Assembly: GCA_016706225.1 (NCBI GenBank)
Contig: JADJKB010000012.1
Coordinates: forward strand, 62,001-126,000
DNA: 64,000 nucleotides
Reading direction: 5' to 3'
From: Myxococcales bacterium
Lineage (GTDB): Bacteria; Myxococcota_A; Polyangia; Polyangiales; Polyangiaceae
Position numbers and translations under genes: made by a program. Position 1 is the stretch's first letter. Each line of letters opens with the position of its first letter. The notes under the pieces were generated by a model. That model was not told the origin of the DNA. It did not search any database and saw nothing but the letters and a program-made list of their open reading frames with translations. This document shows, one piece after another, positions 25,686 through 42,871 of this stretch.

Positions 25686-27341
25686 TCACTGGGACTTGCC
25701 CACGAGCTGGAACGTCGAGCTGCTGGCCCAACCGCGCACCATCACGTGAATCGGTGCGTCGGTGTTCAGGTCCACGCTGCAGCTCTCCTTCGACCCCGCC
25801 TTGTAGGGCCGGCAGTCGTACAGCTTCGTGGTCGGAGCCTGTCCGATGCGCACGTAGAGATCCGCGTCACCCGTGCCGGTCAGATCGAACCGGTAAGAGC
25901 CCTTCGGCAGGGTCGGCGTCTCGTAGCGAGTCTCCACCGACTTGTTCACGCTTCCACCTTCGGTGAGGCCACTCCACGCGGGCACCGGGTTTCCGCCGCC
26001 GCCGCCGGGCACGAACGTGTTGTCCTCTTCGCCGGTGACCAAGATCACCTGCGACGGGTCGACGTCCTTGAAGATCTGCTCGTAGGTCTTGGGCTCGTCG
26101 TAGCTGAGCAGTCCGTTCACGAACGCCATGGTCGCCTCGGCGTCCGAGCGGAAGTAGGCAGGCATCGCGTTGATGACCATGTCCAGGTACTTGGTGCCGG
26201 TCGGATCGTCCGGGTTGATCGCGGCGTGTTCCTTCCACAGCTCGTCGTCCACGTAGGCGTAGCTGTCGCACCCGTTCTCGAAGAAGATGCCGTACTGGCC
26301 CGTCGCCCACTTGCCCTTCTGGGCCAGCGCTCGAATGTTCGCGCCGAGGCCGGCGTGGCCGTTGTAGACGACGAAGTCCGCCGTAGTCGAGAGCGACTCG
26401 TAGCGGTCGTCGAAGACCGGACCGGCGGTGCGCACGTTGTCGACGAGCAGGGCGTAGATCTCGACCTGTTTGCCATCAGCCAGGGTGACGTGGAACTCGA
26501 GGTCCGGGTGGGCAACACCGGGCGAAGAGGGCACACTCTCCGGAACGGTGGTCATGCCGGCGCCTGCAAAGCGTGCCTTCACCGCATTGACGAACTCGTT
26601 GTAGGCCGCGATTCCCGCGTCGGAGTTGGCGGTGGCGCCGTCCTCGTATTTGCCGAAGATGGCCACCGTCTTGAAGAGGTTGTCCTCCCAGACCTTGTTG
26701 TACTCCGGGTACTTGCCCGTCGTGTTGACGGAGCTCACGGTCACGGTCGCGCTGGCCGTGTAAACGTCGGCCTCGTCGAGGCGGCATTCCGACGCCAGCG
26801 GGCGGAAGTAGTACCACATGCTGCCCGAGTCCACGTCGTGCGCGCCCCAGTCGACGCATGTGTGCTTGTACTTCTCGGTGAAGGCCTCGTAGCCGCTGTA
26901 GCTCGCATCGCGCGGGATGCTGAGCTTGTAGCTGGTCGGGACGCTGTTCTTCTTGCCCCAGGCGACCGGCATCTTCGCGTGATACGTGATCTTCTTCTTG
27001 CCGTTCTCGTCCGTGGTGTTGACGTTGGTCAGCTCCAGTTTGTCCAGGCGCCCAACGCTCTTGTCGGCGTTCAGGTGACCAATGGTGTAGAGCAACTGGT
27101 CCTCGACGGTGCGCTTGGCATTCCACGCCGAGTCCACGACAGCCTCGCCGTCCCACTCGAAGTCGACGACGATCGCTTGCACGCTCGAGTCGGCCTTGCC
27201 CTCTTCGGGCTTCACCAGGTCGTCACCGTCGATGACCTGATTCCCGCTGCCGCCACCGGGCTCGGAGGTGTCCATCGCGCATCCGGCAGCCAGCGCGAGA
27301 AGGGTCGGAGCAATCAGGCTCGTGAGCTTTGCGAGGCGCAT
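25686..27341 (-). CDS. Large lipoprotein with C-terminal PPC-type beta domain
   Basis: 551 aa. The signal ends at the lipobox LAAGC (Cys21). The start has AAGGA eight bases upstream. The central 330 residues are not recognised; they include YNGHAGLGANIRALAQKGKW and IFFENGCDSYAYVDDELWKEH, and the pair H-G then ENGC recalls the His-Gly/Cys order of clan CD hydrolases, which is only suggestive. The last 90 residues are a pre-peptidase C-terminal (PPC) beta-sandwich: YRFDLTGTGDADLYVRIG, then CRPYKAGSKESCSV. PPC domains are common on secreted myxobacterial hydrolases. The protein is likely surface-exposed. Confidence 0.7.
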   Translation of the reverse strand: MRLAKLTSLIAPTLLALAAGCAMDTSEPGGGSGNQVIDGDDLVKPEEGKADSSVQAIVVDFEWDGEAVVDSAWNAKRTVEDQLLYTIGHLNADKSVGRLDKLELTNVNTTDENGKKKITYHAKMPVAWGKKNSVPTSYKLSIPRDASYSGYEAFTEKYKHTCVDWGAHDVDSGSMWYYFRPLASECRLDEADVYTASATVTVSSVNTTGKYPEYNKVWEDNLFKTVAIFGKYEDGATANSDAGIAAYNEFVNAVKARFAGAGMTTVPESVPSSPGVAHPDLEFHVTLADGKQVEIYALLVDNVRTAGPVFDDRYESLSTTADFVVYNGHAGLGANIRALAQKGKWATGQYGIFFENGCDSYAYVDDELWKEHAAINPDDPTGTKYLDMVINAMPAYFRSDAEATMAFVNGLLSYDEPKTYEQIFKDVDPSQVILVTGEEDNTFVPGGGGGNPVPAWSGLTEGGSVNKSVETRYETPTLPKGSYRFDLTGTGDADLYVRIGQAPTTKLYDCRPYKAGSKESCSVDLNTDAPIHVMVRGWASSSTFQLVGKSQ

Positions 27342-27688
27342 GGTGTATTTCCTTTGGGAGTGGGACGAGACCCTCCGACTCGCATGGGCCGGGGACCGCG
27401 TTCCCCGAAAACTTGCCCACTTGGTGCGAATCGGTACGTGCGTGTGTAACTAACACCTACATCTACGTACCTGCAACCACTATTTTTGATGTGATCCCAA
27501 ACAGCCTAAATCGTGCCGGGATCGCCCATGCACAAGGAGGCGCGGCCCGGCCGCGGCCGGGCCCGTCGCCCAAGCCTTGGTCGTGAAGCTCCTGCGAGCG
27601 GCGCCACCGCCGTGTGGACGCAGGTGCGCTCATCGTCGTGAGATTTCAGTGGCCCGCCGCTGCATGGGCTTCGTGTAATCTCTGCTGC
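27342..27688. other. 347-bp divergent intergenic region
   Basis: It separates two divergently transcribed lipoprotein genes and must carry both promoters. The centre (about 27450-27515) is clearly AT-richer than its surroundings. No confident -35/-10 pair or operator was recognised. A GC-rich stretch of gcggcc/ggccg repeats follows at 27540-27570. Confidence 0.4.
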
Positions 27689-28300
27689 ATGCGATCAACT
27701 TGGCGTGGGCTCTTCGCTCTTGGAACGACCCTCTTGGTTGGAACTGCACTTGCGAGTGGCTGTAGCAGCAGCGACGGCGGCGGTGGCGGCGGCAGTACCA
27801 GCACCGGCGGTAAGGACGGCGGCACAGGCGGCACCTCAACTACCGGCGGCACCGGTGGCGGCGGCACCGGCGGCGGCGGCACCGGCGGCGGTGGCGGATG
27901 CAAGCCCGCTCCCGATCCCAATTCGACGGACGCATGCGACGTCTGCCAGAACGACGACCGTGCTGGCTGCGCTTGCGACACCGAAATCCAGGCCTGCTTG
28001 GACGACGCGGAGTGTTCTGCACTGTGGGACTGCGTCATCGACGGTGAGGCTGACGGCGGTGTCGGGGCCTGCCCGCCCGAGTTCAGCACGGACGCCGCAG
28101 CCTGTGTGAGCGAGTGCGCTGCAGTTCACCCCACTGGCAAGGCCCTGTACCTCGCGATGGAGAAGTGCCAGTATTGCACCTTCTGTGGGGCCGCGTGCGA
28201 CACCGGCGAGTACTGCACGGCGCTCGACAACCCGTCCGACGCAGGACCGGACCCCGACGCAGCACCAGGCGACGCCGCGGCGGACTCCGCGAGCGACTGA
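27689..28300 (+). CDS. Cys-rich lipoprotein with Gly-rich linker
   Basis: 203 aa from the ATG at 27689, which gives a proper signal peptide; the lipobox is ASGC (about Cys25). A Gly/Ser/Thr linker of about 45 residues follows. The globular part has many Cys in CDVCQNDDRAGCACDTEIQACLDD, SALWDCVIDG, CVSECAAVHP and CQYCTFCGAACDTGEYC, so it should be disulfide-rich outside the cytoplasm. This is a common myxobacterial lipoprotein layout with no known function. The tail is Asp/Ala/Pro-rich. It converges on rpoC. Confidence 0.75.
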   Translation: MRSTWRGLFALGTTLLVGTALASGCSSSDGGGGGGSTSTGGKDGGTGGTSTTGGTGGGGTGGGGTGGGGGCKPAPDPNSTDACDVCQNDDRAGCACDTEIQACLDDAECSALWDCVIDGEADGGVGACPPEFSTDAAACVSECAAVHPTGKALYLAMEKCQYCTFCGAACDTGEYCTALDNPSDAGPDPDAAPGDAAADSASD

Positions 28301-28320
28301 ATCCTGCGGAAATCGGCACA

Positions 28321-28358
28321 AAACGAGCCGACGACGCCAACCGCGTCGGCGGCCGTTT
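28321..28358. terminator. Putative bidirectional terminator between lipoprotein gene and rpoC
   Basis: An imperfect inverted repeat has AAACG on the left and CGTTT on the right, around CCGACG/CGTCGG. The right arm ends in TTT on the plus strand and the left arm reads TTT on the minus strand. It lies 20 nt past the plus-strand stop and about 200 nt past rpoC, so it can serve both. Confidence 0.5.
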
Positions 28359-28555
28359 CAGTTACTACCGGCTGAAAGACGCGCGACGACCTCACCGCGT
28401 AATGACGTCCGGCGCGCGCAACGGGCGGAGCACACGCTGAGCGCGGAGCCCACGTTGCAGGGCACGCGCCGCGGCGCTGACCCGAACACACAAAGCAGGC
28501 GAGGCGCCCGACCCGTGGATCGAACGCCTCACTCCGCTTGCCGAATGGCTCCCGG

Positions 28556-32818
<4,263 letters not shown>

Positions 32819-32833
32819 GGTTGGTCTCCCTCA

Positions 32834-36973
<4,140 letters not shown>

Positions 36974-37259
36974 TCGGTAGTTCCTCTGCTGGAGTCACGA
37001 GAGAGCGTCGCGGGGCGACGCGGGTCCTTCAAACCGGGACCAAAAGGGGCCAGGGGCCCAAAGCGAAACTGGTGGAGCGGGCGGTCGGCCTTCGCAGAGC
37101 GAAGACCAAGACGACAAAACGCCAGCGCAGCGGCGCACCACGGCTTTCACGTGGTGGCCACGCGCGGGCGAGACTGACGAAGTCGATGCGGGGTCAAGTT
37201 GGATTGGGCCGGGACGTTGGAGCCATGGCGCGCGCCATGGCCCCTCCGCCCCGAGGACC
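36974..37259 (-). promoter_or_regulatory. rplL-rpoB intergenic region with perfect palindrome
   Basis: The 286-nt gap between the L7/L12 and beta genes has no ORF. A perfect 20-bp palindrome at 37222-37241 (arms GCCATGGCGC) lies 19 nt past the rplL stop on the minus strand. In E. coli an attenuator in this same gap lowers transcription into rpoBC; this hairpin could be the counterpart, although no T-run follows. An extra promoter for rpoB in the rest of the gap is possible but not recognised. Confidence 0.45.
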
Positions 37260-37640
37260 TCACTTGACCTCGACCTTTGCGCCAGCTTCTTCGAGCTTCT
37301 TCTTGATGTCGGCCGTCTCGTCCTTGCCAATGCCCTCCTTGACGGGCTTCGGCGCGCCTTCGACCAGGTCCTTCGCCTCTTTGAGGCCCAGGCCCGTGAT
37401 CTCGCGGACGATCTTGATGACGTTGATCTTGCTCGGACCTGCGTCGGCGAGGATGACGTCGAACTCCGTCTTCTCCTCGACCGCTGCGGCCTGAGCGCCG
37501 CCTCCGCCCACGCCCGCAACCGCGACCGGTGCAGCGGACACGCCCCACTTGGTCTCGAGCTCCTTCACGAGCTCCGCGATCTGGATGACCGGGAGGTTGG
37601 AAAGGTAATCGACGATCTGCTCTCGAGTAATCTCAGCCAT
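37260..37640 (-). CDS. rplL: 50S ribosomal protein L7/L12 (bL12)
   Basis: 126 aa, typical length. The N-terminal dimerisation helices (ITREQIVDYLSNLPVIQIAELVKELE), the Ala/Gly hinge (AAPVAVAGVGGGG) and the factor-binding C-terminal domain (FDVILADAGPSKINVIKIVREITGLGLKEAKDLVEGAP) are all present. It forms the multicopy stalk that recruits translation GTPases, bound through L10, whose gene precedes it. Confidence 0.98.
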   Translation of the reverse strand: MAEITREQIVDYLSNLPVIQIAELVKELETKWGVSAAPVAVAGVGGGGAQAAAVEEKTEFDVILADAGPSKINVIKIVREITGLGLKEAKDLVEGAPKPVKEGIGKDETADIKKKLEEAGAKVEVK

Positions 37641-37780
37641 TTTCTTGCTCCATCAAGGCCCCGAAACGAGTGTGTCGCGGCGCCGGAATCTGTTCTTGGT
37701 TAATTGGTTCGGTGCGTCTTTTCCGTGAAATCTGCGGCCCACCGCCAAGCGCGTTTGCCCTTCGAACGGTGGGTCGTGGG

Positions 37781-38305
37781 TCAGCCCTCGTCCTTGCGCT
37801 GTTTTGCCGCCAAGACACCGACCATTTCACGGGCCGGAGCGTTGAGCAGCATCACGAAGCGCTGTGCGGGGGCGATCATCTGTGCGAGCAACATCGCGCG
37901 CGCCTCGTCCTTGCCGGGCATGTTCGCCAGGGTGTTCTCCACGCTCGTGGCGTCGAGAACCTGTCCTTCGAGCACGCCGGCCTTGACCTGGAGCTTGTCG
38001 TTCTCGCGCTTGAACTCCTTGACCACCTTGGCGGCGGCGTTGGGTTCTTCGTAGCTCCACGCGACGCCCGTCATGCCCTTCAGGGCCTTGGCGAGCCCAC
38101 CGACCCAGGCTTCTCCCGCGAGAGCCTGCTTGACCAGGGTGTTCTTGACGACTTTGTACTCCACGCCTTTGGCGCGGAACGCGTCGCGAAGTTTGGTTAC
38201 GTCCTCGACCTTCATGCCGGTGAAGTCGAGGAAGACGGCAGAGGTCATCTTCTCGAAGCGGGCCTTGAGGACCTGGACCGCCGCCTCTTTTTCGGTGCGA
38301 TGCAT
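37781..38305 (-). CDS. rplJ: 50S ribosomal protein L10 (uL10)
   Basis: 174 aa from the ATG at 38305, 1 nt after the rplA stop; the longer frame upstream is read-through of rplA. It has the L10 core TEKEAAVQVLKARFEKMTSAVFLDFTGM, then VKNTLVKQALAGEAW, and the C-terminal helix that holds L7/L12 dimers (LLAQMIAPAQRFVMLLNAPAREMVGVLAAK). The tight junction with rplA leaves no separate L10 leader, so the regulatory leader known from other bacteria would have to lie inside rplA. Confidence 0.97.
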   Translation of the reverse strand: MHRTEKEAAVQVLKARFEKMTSAVFLDFTGMKVEDVTKLRDAFRAKGVEYKVVKNTLVKQALAGEAWVGGLAKALKGMTGVAWSYEEPNAAAKVVKEFKRENDKLQVKAGVLEGQVLDATSVENTLANMPGKDEARAMLLAQMIAPAQRFVMLLNAPAREMVGVLAAKQRKDEG

Positions 38306-38306
38306 C

Positions 38307-39020
38307 TCAGTGCTCCTCTTCCTTGGAGACCAGCGTGCCCGGGTCGACGCGCACGCCGGGTCCCATCGTGCTCGAGAGCGTGATGCTCCGGAGGTAGACA
38401 CCCTTGGCCGTCGAAGGACGCTTGTTGTTCAGCTCTCGGATCAGCGCGTGAGTGTTCTCGGCGAGCTTCGCCGCCTCGAACGACGCACGACCGACGCGGC
38501 AGTGGACCACCCCGGCCTTGTCGACGCGGTATTCGACCTTGCCGGCCTTGGCGTCCTTGACGGCGTTGGTGACGTCCATGGTCACCGTTCCGACCTTCGG
38601 GTTCGGCATCAAGCCGCGCGGACCGAGCACGCGGCCGAGCTTGCCGACTGCGCCCATCATGTCCGGAGTGGCGATCACGCGGTCGAAGTCCATGAAACCC
38701 TCGGTGACCTTGGCCACCAGCTCGTCGGCGCCGGCGAAATCCGCCCCCGCCGCCGTGGCTTCTTTTTCCTTGTCACCACGAGCGAACACGAGCACGCGCA
38801 CGCTCTTGCCCGTGCCGTTCGGGAGCATGATGGCCCCACGCACCATTTGATCGGCATGCTTCGGGTTCACGCCCAGACGCACGGCGATGTCGACGCTCTC
38901 GTCGAACTTCGCGTACGCAGTCTGTTTGACGAGCTCCGCGGCCTGCTCGACCGTGAAGCGCTTGTCGCGGTCGAACACCGCCACCGCTTTGGTTCTCTTC
39001 TTGCTGTCTTTGGTTGCCAT
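38307..39020 (-). CDS. rplA: 50S ribosomal protein L1 (uL1)
   Basis: 237 aa from the ATG at 39020. Signature segments: AKFDESVDIAVRLGVNPKHADQMVRGAIMLPNGTGK, then GRVLGPRGLMPNPKVGTV and GKVEYRVDKAGVVHCRVG. It binds 23S rRNA at the L1 stalk and in many bacteria represses its own mRNA. It follows rplK by 91 nt. Confidence 0.97.
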   Translation of the reverse strand: MATKDSKKRTKAVAVFDRDKRFTVEQAAELVKQTAYAKFDESVDIAVRLGVNPKHADQMVRGAIMLPNGTGKSVRVLVFARGDKEKEATAAGADFAGADELVAKVTEGFMDFDRVIATPDMMGAVGKLGRVLGPRGLMPNPKVGTVTMDVTNAVKDAKAGKVEYRVDKAGVVHCRVGRASFEAAKLAENTHALIRELNNKRPSTAKGVYLRSITLSSTMGPGVRVDPGTLVSKEEEH

Positions 39021-39111
39021 TGTTTGTTCGTCTTTCGACTCCTGGAGAGCGGGGTACTCGAGGCAGAAGGCCCGAGCCTCCGTTCCAGTACGTTTGTTGG
39101 TTGCCAGCCGC

Positions 39112-39564
39112 TTAGCGGCTGACGTCCACACCCATGCTGCGAGCCGTGCCTGCGATGCTGCGAGTCGCGGCTTCGAGGTCGGTGGTGTTCATGTCCTGGA
39201 TCTTGGATTTCGCGATCTCGGTGACCTGCGCCCAGGTGAGCGAGCCGACCTTGACCTTGTTCGGCTCTTTCGAGCCGGAGCCCGGCTTCTTCGAGCTCGG
39301 CAGGCCGCAGGCCTTCTTGACCAGCACGCTCGCCGGCGGCGACTTCATCACGAAGGAGTAGGAACGATCGGCGTAGACGGTGATGACGACCGGGATGATG
39401 GTCTCACCGAGCGGCGCGGACTTGCTGTTGAAGTCCTTGCAGAACCCCATGATGTTGACACCGTGCTGGCCGAGCGCGGGGCCGACCGGAGGCGAAGGAT
39501 TGGCCTTGCCCGCCGGAAGCTGGAGTTTGATGAACGCACTGATCTTTTTCTTTGCGGCTGCCAT
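39112..39564 (-). CDS. rplK: 50S ribosomal protein L11 (uL11)
   Basis: 150 aa. Signature: KLQLPAGKANPSPPVGPALGQHGVNIMGFCKDFN, then the C-terminal rRNA-binding half WAQVTEIAKSKIQDMNTTDLEAATRSIAGTARSMGV. It forms the GTPase-associated centre with L10/L12. AAAGG lies about eight bases before the ATG. It lies 97 nt downstream of nusG. Confidence 0.97.
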   Translation of the reverse strand: MAAAKKKISAFIKLQLPAGKANPSPPVGPALGQHGVNIMGFCKDFNSKSAPLGETIIPVVITVYADRSYSFVMKSPPASVLVKKACGLPSSKKPGSGSKEPNKVKVGSLTWAQVTEIAKSKIQDMNTTDLEAATRSIAGTARSMGVDVSR

Positions 39565-39661
39565 CTGCGTGCCTTTGAGCTAGTTCGTTTGCGATTCGGC
39601 GCGAGGTCTCGGAGGCCCAGCGCAAGTCTTCTTGGGAGCAACAGGCGTCCCGTCCGTCAAC

Positions 39662-40258
39662 TCATCTCTTCTCTACGTGAGCGAAGTCGAGCTCGACGGG
39701 CGTGGGGCGTCCGAAGATGCTGACCATGACCTTGAGCTTCTGTTTGTCGGGCTTCACTTCCTGAACGGTGCCCGAGAAGTTGGCGAAGGCGCCGACTACC
39801 ACGCGCACCTCGTCGCCCTCCTGGAACTGGTGCCGGGCCTTCGGCTTGACCGCGCCCTCGACGATGCCCTTGCGGAGATCCTCGATGTGCGGGGGCTTCA
39901 CCTCTTGGGGACGCTGGTTGCCGATGAAACCGGTGACCTTGGGCGTGTCCTTGACGATGTGCCAGGCGTGCTCGCTCATCTCCATCTCGACGAACACGTA
40001 GCCGGGGAAGCTGGTCTTGGTCTTGACGCGCTGTTTGCCGTCCTTGGCCTGCGCGGTCACCGTCTCGGACGGGATCAAGATCTCGCCGAACTTCTCTTCC
40101 AGCTTGAACTGGCGAATGCGCTCCTGCAGCGCAGTCTTCACCTTGTTCTCGTAACCAGAATAGGTGGTGACGACGTACCACTTCTTGGCCGAAGAGCTCT
40201 CCTCGCTCGGAGTCTCCGCCGCAGAAGCAACCATTCCGTTCGTTTCGGGCTCAGTCAT
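39662..40258 (-). CDS. nusG: Transcription elongation/antitermination factor NusG
   Basis: 198 aa from the ATG at 40258, which overlaps the secE stop (ATGA). The N-terminal NGN domain starts after a 20-residue Ser/Glu-rich leader: KKWYVVTTYSGYENKVKTALQ, then PGYVFVEMEMSEHAWHIVKDTPKVTGFIG. The KOW domain is FQEGDEVRVVVGAFANFSGTVQEV. It binds RNA polymerase and links it to Rho or ribosomal S10. The partner polymerase genes are in the same block. Confidence 0.97.
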   Translation of the reverse strand: MTEPETNGMVASAAETPSEESSSAKKWYVVTTYSGYENKVKTALQERIRQFKLEEKFGEILIPSETVTAQAKDGKQRVKTKTSFPGYVFVEMEMSEHAWHIVKDTPKVTGFIGNQRPQEVKPPHIEDLRKGIVEGAVKPKARHQFQEGDEVRVVVGAFANFSGTVQEVKPDKQKLKVMVSIFGRPTPVELDFAHVEKR

Positions 40259-40992
40259 GCGCCGTACACCAGGTGAGTGAGAAATGACCAGAAGCGGTCG
40301 AGCAACGCCACGTAGACCGTTGCAATCATGCTCGCGACGATCACGACGATGGTTCCGTTGGTCACCGACTCGCGGTTGGGCCACGTCACCTTGGTGAGCT
40401 CGAGAGCTACCTCGTCGGCCCAGCGCCGTACTTGATCCCGGCGGTAAACCTGCACAATCGTCAAGACGCCAATCAGCGCACCAGCGCCCAGGGCGTAGCT
40501 GCCTCGCTCGTCTTCGGCGAAGCGCATCAGCTGCGGAACCGCGCGGGTTGCTGCGGGCCAATCGGCCAACGCACCCCAGCTCGCGATGATGATCTTCGAC
40601 GAGACGAAAGCGACGAGGATGCCGGCCACGAAGAACGCGGCGTGCACGTAGCGCGCCGAGCTACCCAGCTGCTCCGCGGCCTCTAGCTCCGACTCGTGGG
40701 CAAGGGTCTTGGCTTCCTCGGCCAGGTCGTTGCGCAGGTTCGCCCTTCGCTCACGCTCGTGAGCCGCGGCGGAGTCGTCGCTCTCGTCGGCCGCGCCGGA
40801 CTCGCTCTCCGAAGCGGAGTCCTCTGAATCGTCGACCGAGTCGTCGGCTTCCTCGGAGGACTCCGGAGCGTCGTCATGCGCGGAGGACTCCGAAGCGTCG
40901 TCGGCTTCGCGCTCGCCGTCGGACGCGTCGCCGCCCGTGGACTCGTCGTCCTCGTTCAGCTCGTCGTCTCTGTCTTCGTCCTTGCGTGCCAT
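40255..40992 (-). CDS. secE: Sec translocase subunit SecE with long acidic N-terminal extension
   Basis: 245 aa from the ATG at 40992. The C-terminal third is normal SecE: WADEVALELTKVTWPNRESVTNGTIVVIVASMIATVYVALLDRFW. Two additional membrane helices precede it (about 115-137 and 162-180), as in the three-helix form of E. coli. The first 75 residues are almost only Asp, Glu, Ser and Ala and are predicted to be disordered and cytoplasmic, making this SecE about twice the usual size. It stabilises SecY in the protein-conducting channel. Position between tRNA-Trp and nusG is the classic one. Confidence 0.93.
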   Translation of the reverse strand: MARKDEDRDDELNEDDESTGGDASDGEREADDASESSAHDDAPESSEEADDSVDDSEDSASESESGAADESDDSAAAHERERRANLRNDLAEEAKTLAHESELEAAEQLGSSARYVHAAFFVAGILVAFVSSKIIIASWGALADWPAATRAVPQLMRFAEDERGSYALGAGALIGVLTIVQVYRRDQVRRWADEVALELTKVTWPNRESVTNGTIVVIVASMIATVYVALLDRFWSFLTHLVYGA

Positions 40993-41104
40993 CTTCGATC
41001 TCTTCTGCGTCCGTGTTGCCCGATCGGGCCGGACTGGTCGGAAAGTTTTTCCGGTCGCCGAGTGCTTCTTGTGTCGAACCCGGTGCACCCGGCGCTCAAC
41101 GTTG

Positions 41105-41177
41105 CAGGGGCTGAGGGACTCGAACCCACGACCTGCGGATTTGGAATCCGCTGCTCTACCAACTGAGCTAAACCCCT
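41105..41177 (-). tRNA. trnW: tRNA-Trp (anticodon CCA)
   Basis: 73 nt cloverleaf. The seven-base-pair acceptor pairs AGGGGTT with AGCCCCT, discriminator G. The anticodon loop is TTCCAAA on a GCGGA/TCCGC stem, and the T-loop is GGTTCGAGTC. No CCA is encoded. It lies between rpmG and secE, as in many bacteria. Confidence 0.97.
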
Positions 41178-41226
41178 GTTGTTCCCGTGAAATCGACAGC
41201 TTTTGTCGAATTTCCCAGGGTTTTTC

Positions 41227-41406
41227 TCACTTACTCTCCTTGTGCAGCGTGTGCTTTTCGCAGGTCTTGCAGAACTTCTTGAGCTGGAGTGGCTGCGAGC
41301 CGTCGCGGCGCGCGATTGTCGTCTTGTAGTTGCGTTCGCCGCAGACCTCGCAAGCGAGGGCAATACGGAGCCGTCCAGGTTGGTCGGCCTTTTCGTTCGC
41401 AGCCAC
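41227..41406 (-). CDS. rpmG: 50S ribosomal protein L33 (bL33)
   Basis: 59 aa from a GTG at 41406, close to the tuf stop (10 nt gap) with GAGAGGA just upstream; longer frames run back into tuf. The sequence IALACEVCGERNYKTTIARR is followed by QLKKFCKTCEKHTLHKE, with four Cys (CxxC...CxxC), so this is the zinc-binding form of L33. It sits between tuf and tRNA-Trp, a common arrangement outside the gamma-proteobacteria. Confidence 0.95.
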   Translation of the reverse strand: MAANEKADQPGRLRIALACEVCGERNYKTTIARRDGSQPLQLKKFCKTCEKHTLHKESK

Positions 41407-41416
41407 TCTCCTCTCG

Positions 41417-42607
41417 TTACTCGATGATCTTGGTGACGACGCCCGCGCCGACGGTCTTGCCGCCCTCACGGATGGCGAAGCGCATTTGCTCCTCCAGCGC
41501 CACGTTGGTGATGAGCTCCACTTCCACCGTCACGTTGTCACCCGGCATCACCATCTTGATGCCGTCGGGCAGCTTCACGCTCCCCGTGACGTCGGTCGTC
41601 CGGATGTAGAACTGCGGTTTGTAGTTGGTGAAGAACGGAGTGTGGCGGCCACCCTCCTCCTTCTTCAGCACGTACACCTCGCCCATGAACTTCTTGTGCG
41701 GCTTGATGCTACCCGGTGCTGCGATGATCTGACCGCGCTCGATCATGTCCTTGTCGATGCCGCGGAGCAGGCAGCCCACGTTGTCGCCAGCCTGACCCTC
41801 GTCCATCTGCTTGCGGAACATCTCGACGCCCGTCACGACCGTCTTCTTGTCGCGCTCGAAGCCGATCACCTCGACCTCGTCGTTGATGTGGACCTTGCCG
41901 CGCTCGATGCGGCCCGTCGCCACCGTTCCACGGCCCTTGATCGAGAACACGTCCTCGACCGCCATCAGGAAGGGCTTGTCCACCTCGCGCTGGGGCTGCG
42001 GGATCTCCGAGTCCAGCGCGGCGAGCAGCTCGTCGATCGTCGCTTCCCACTTCGCATCGCCTTGCAGCGCGGGCAGCGCGGCGCCGCGCACGATCTTCGC
42101 GTCGTCCCCCTTGAACTTGTACTTGGCCAGGAGCTCCCGGACTTCCATCTCGACCAGCTCGAGCATCTCCGGGTCTTCCACCGCGTCGCACTTGTTCAAG
42201 AACACCACGATGTCGTTCAGCCCGACCTGTCGCGCGAGCAGCACGTGCTCACGAGTCTGCGGCATCACGCTGTCCAGCGCGCTCACCACCAGAATAGCGC
42301 CGTCCATCTGCGCTGCGCCGGTGATCATGTTCTTGATGTAGTCGGCGTGACCGGGGCAATCGACGTGCGCGTAGTGCCGGGTCGCCGTCTCGTACTCCAC
42401 GTGCGAGACCGCGATGGTCACCGTCTTCGTGTCGTCACGGACGATTCCGCCCTTCGCGATGTCGGCGTACTTGATCTCCTTCGCGAGATTCTTCTTGCTC
42501 TGCACCTTCACCAGAGCCGCCGTCAGCGTCGTCTTGCCGTGGTCGATGTGACCAATCGTGCCCACGTTCACATGGGGCTTCGAACGTACGAATTTCTCCT
42601 TGGCCAT
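41417..42607 (-). CDS. tuf: Elongation factor Tu
   Basis: 396 aa, complete. GTP-binding motifs are GHIDHGKTTL (G1), DCPGHADY (G3) and NKCDAVEDPEM (G4); the effector region has KYADIAKGGIVRDDTKTVTIAVSHVEYET. Domains 2 and 3 are intact (IKGRGTVATGRIERGKV, PDGIKMVMPGDNVTVEVELI). It delivers aminoacyl-tRNA to the ribosome. It is preceded by four tRNA genes, the thrU-tyrU-glyT-thrT-tufB layout of E. coli. Confidence 0.98.
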   Translation of the reverse strand: MAKEKFVRSKPHVNVGTIGHIDHGKTTLTAALVKVQSKKNLAKEIKYADIAKGGIVRDDTKTVTIAVSHVEYETATRHYAHVDCPGHADYIKNMITGAAQMDGAILVVSALDSVMPQTREHVLLARQVGLNDIVVFLNKCDAVEDPEMLELVEMEVRELLAKYKFKGDDAKIVRGAALPALQGDAKWEATIDELLAALDSEIPQPQREVDKPFLMAVEDVFSIKGRGTVATGRIERGKVHINDEVEVIGFERDKKTVVTGVEMFRKQMDEGQAGDNVGCLLRGIDKDMIERGQIIAAPGSIKPHKKFMGEVYVLKKEEGGRHTPFFTNYKPQFYIRTTDVTGSVKLPDGIKMVMPGDNVTVEVELITNVALEEQMRFAIREGGKTVGAGVVTKIIE

Positions 42608-42658
42608 CGCTTCACTACCTTCTTCTTTGCTGCAATTTCAGAGGGTCTTTTGCCTTCG

Positions 42659-42731
<73 letters not shown>

Positions 42732-42756
42732 CGATTGAGCTCTGTCGGAATTTGGG

Positions 42757-42829
42757 AGCGGGAGAAGGGATTCGAACCCTCGACATTCAGCTTGGAAGGC
42801 TGACGCTCTACCAACTGAGCTACTCCCGC
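42757..42829 (-). tRNA. trnG: tRNA-Gly (anticodon TCC)
   Basis: 73 nt. The acceptor pairs GCGGGAG with CTCCCGC, discriminator T; the anticodon loop is CTTCCAA on a TCAGC/GCTGA stem. It lies in the tRNA cluster upstream of tuf. Confidence 0.97.
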
Positions 42830-42871
42830 GTTCGTTCTCCTCTTAACCTTCGTGTTCTGTCGTCTTCGGAG

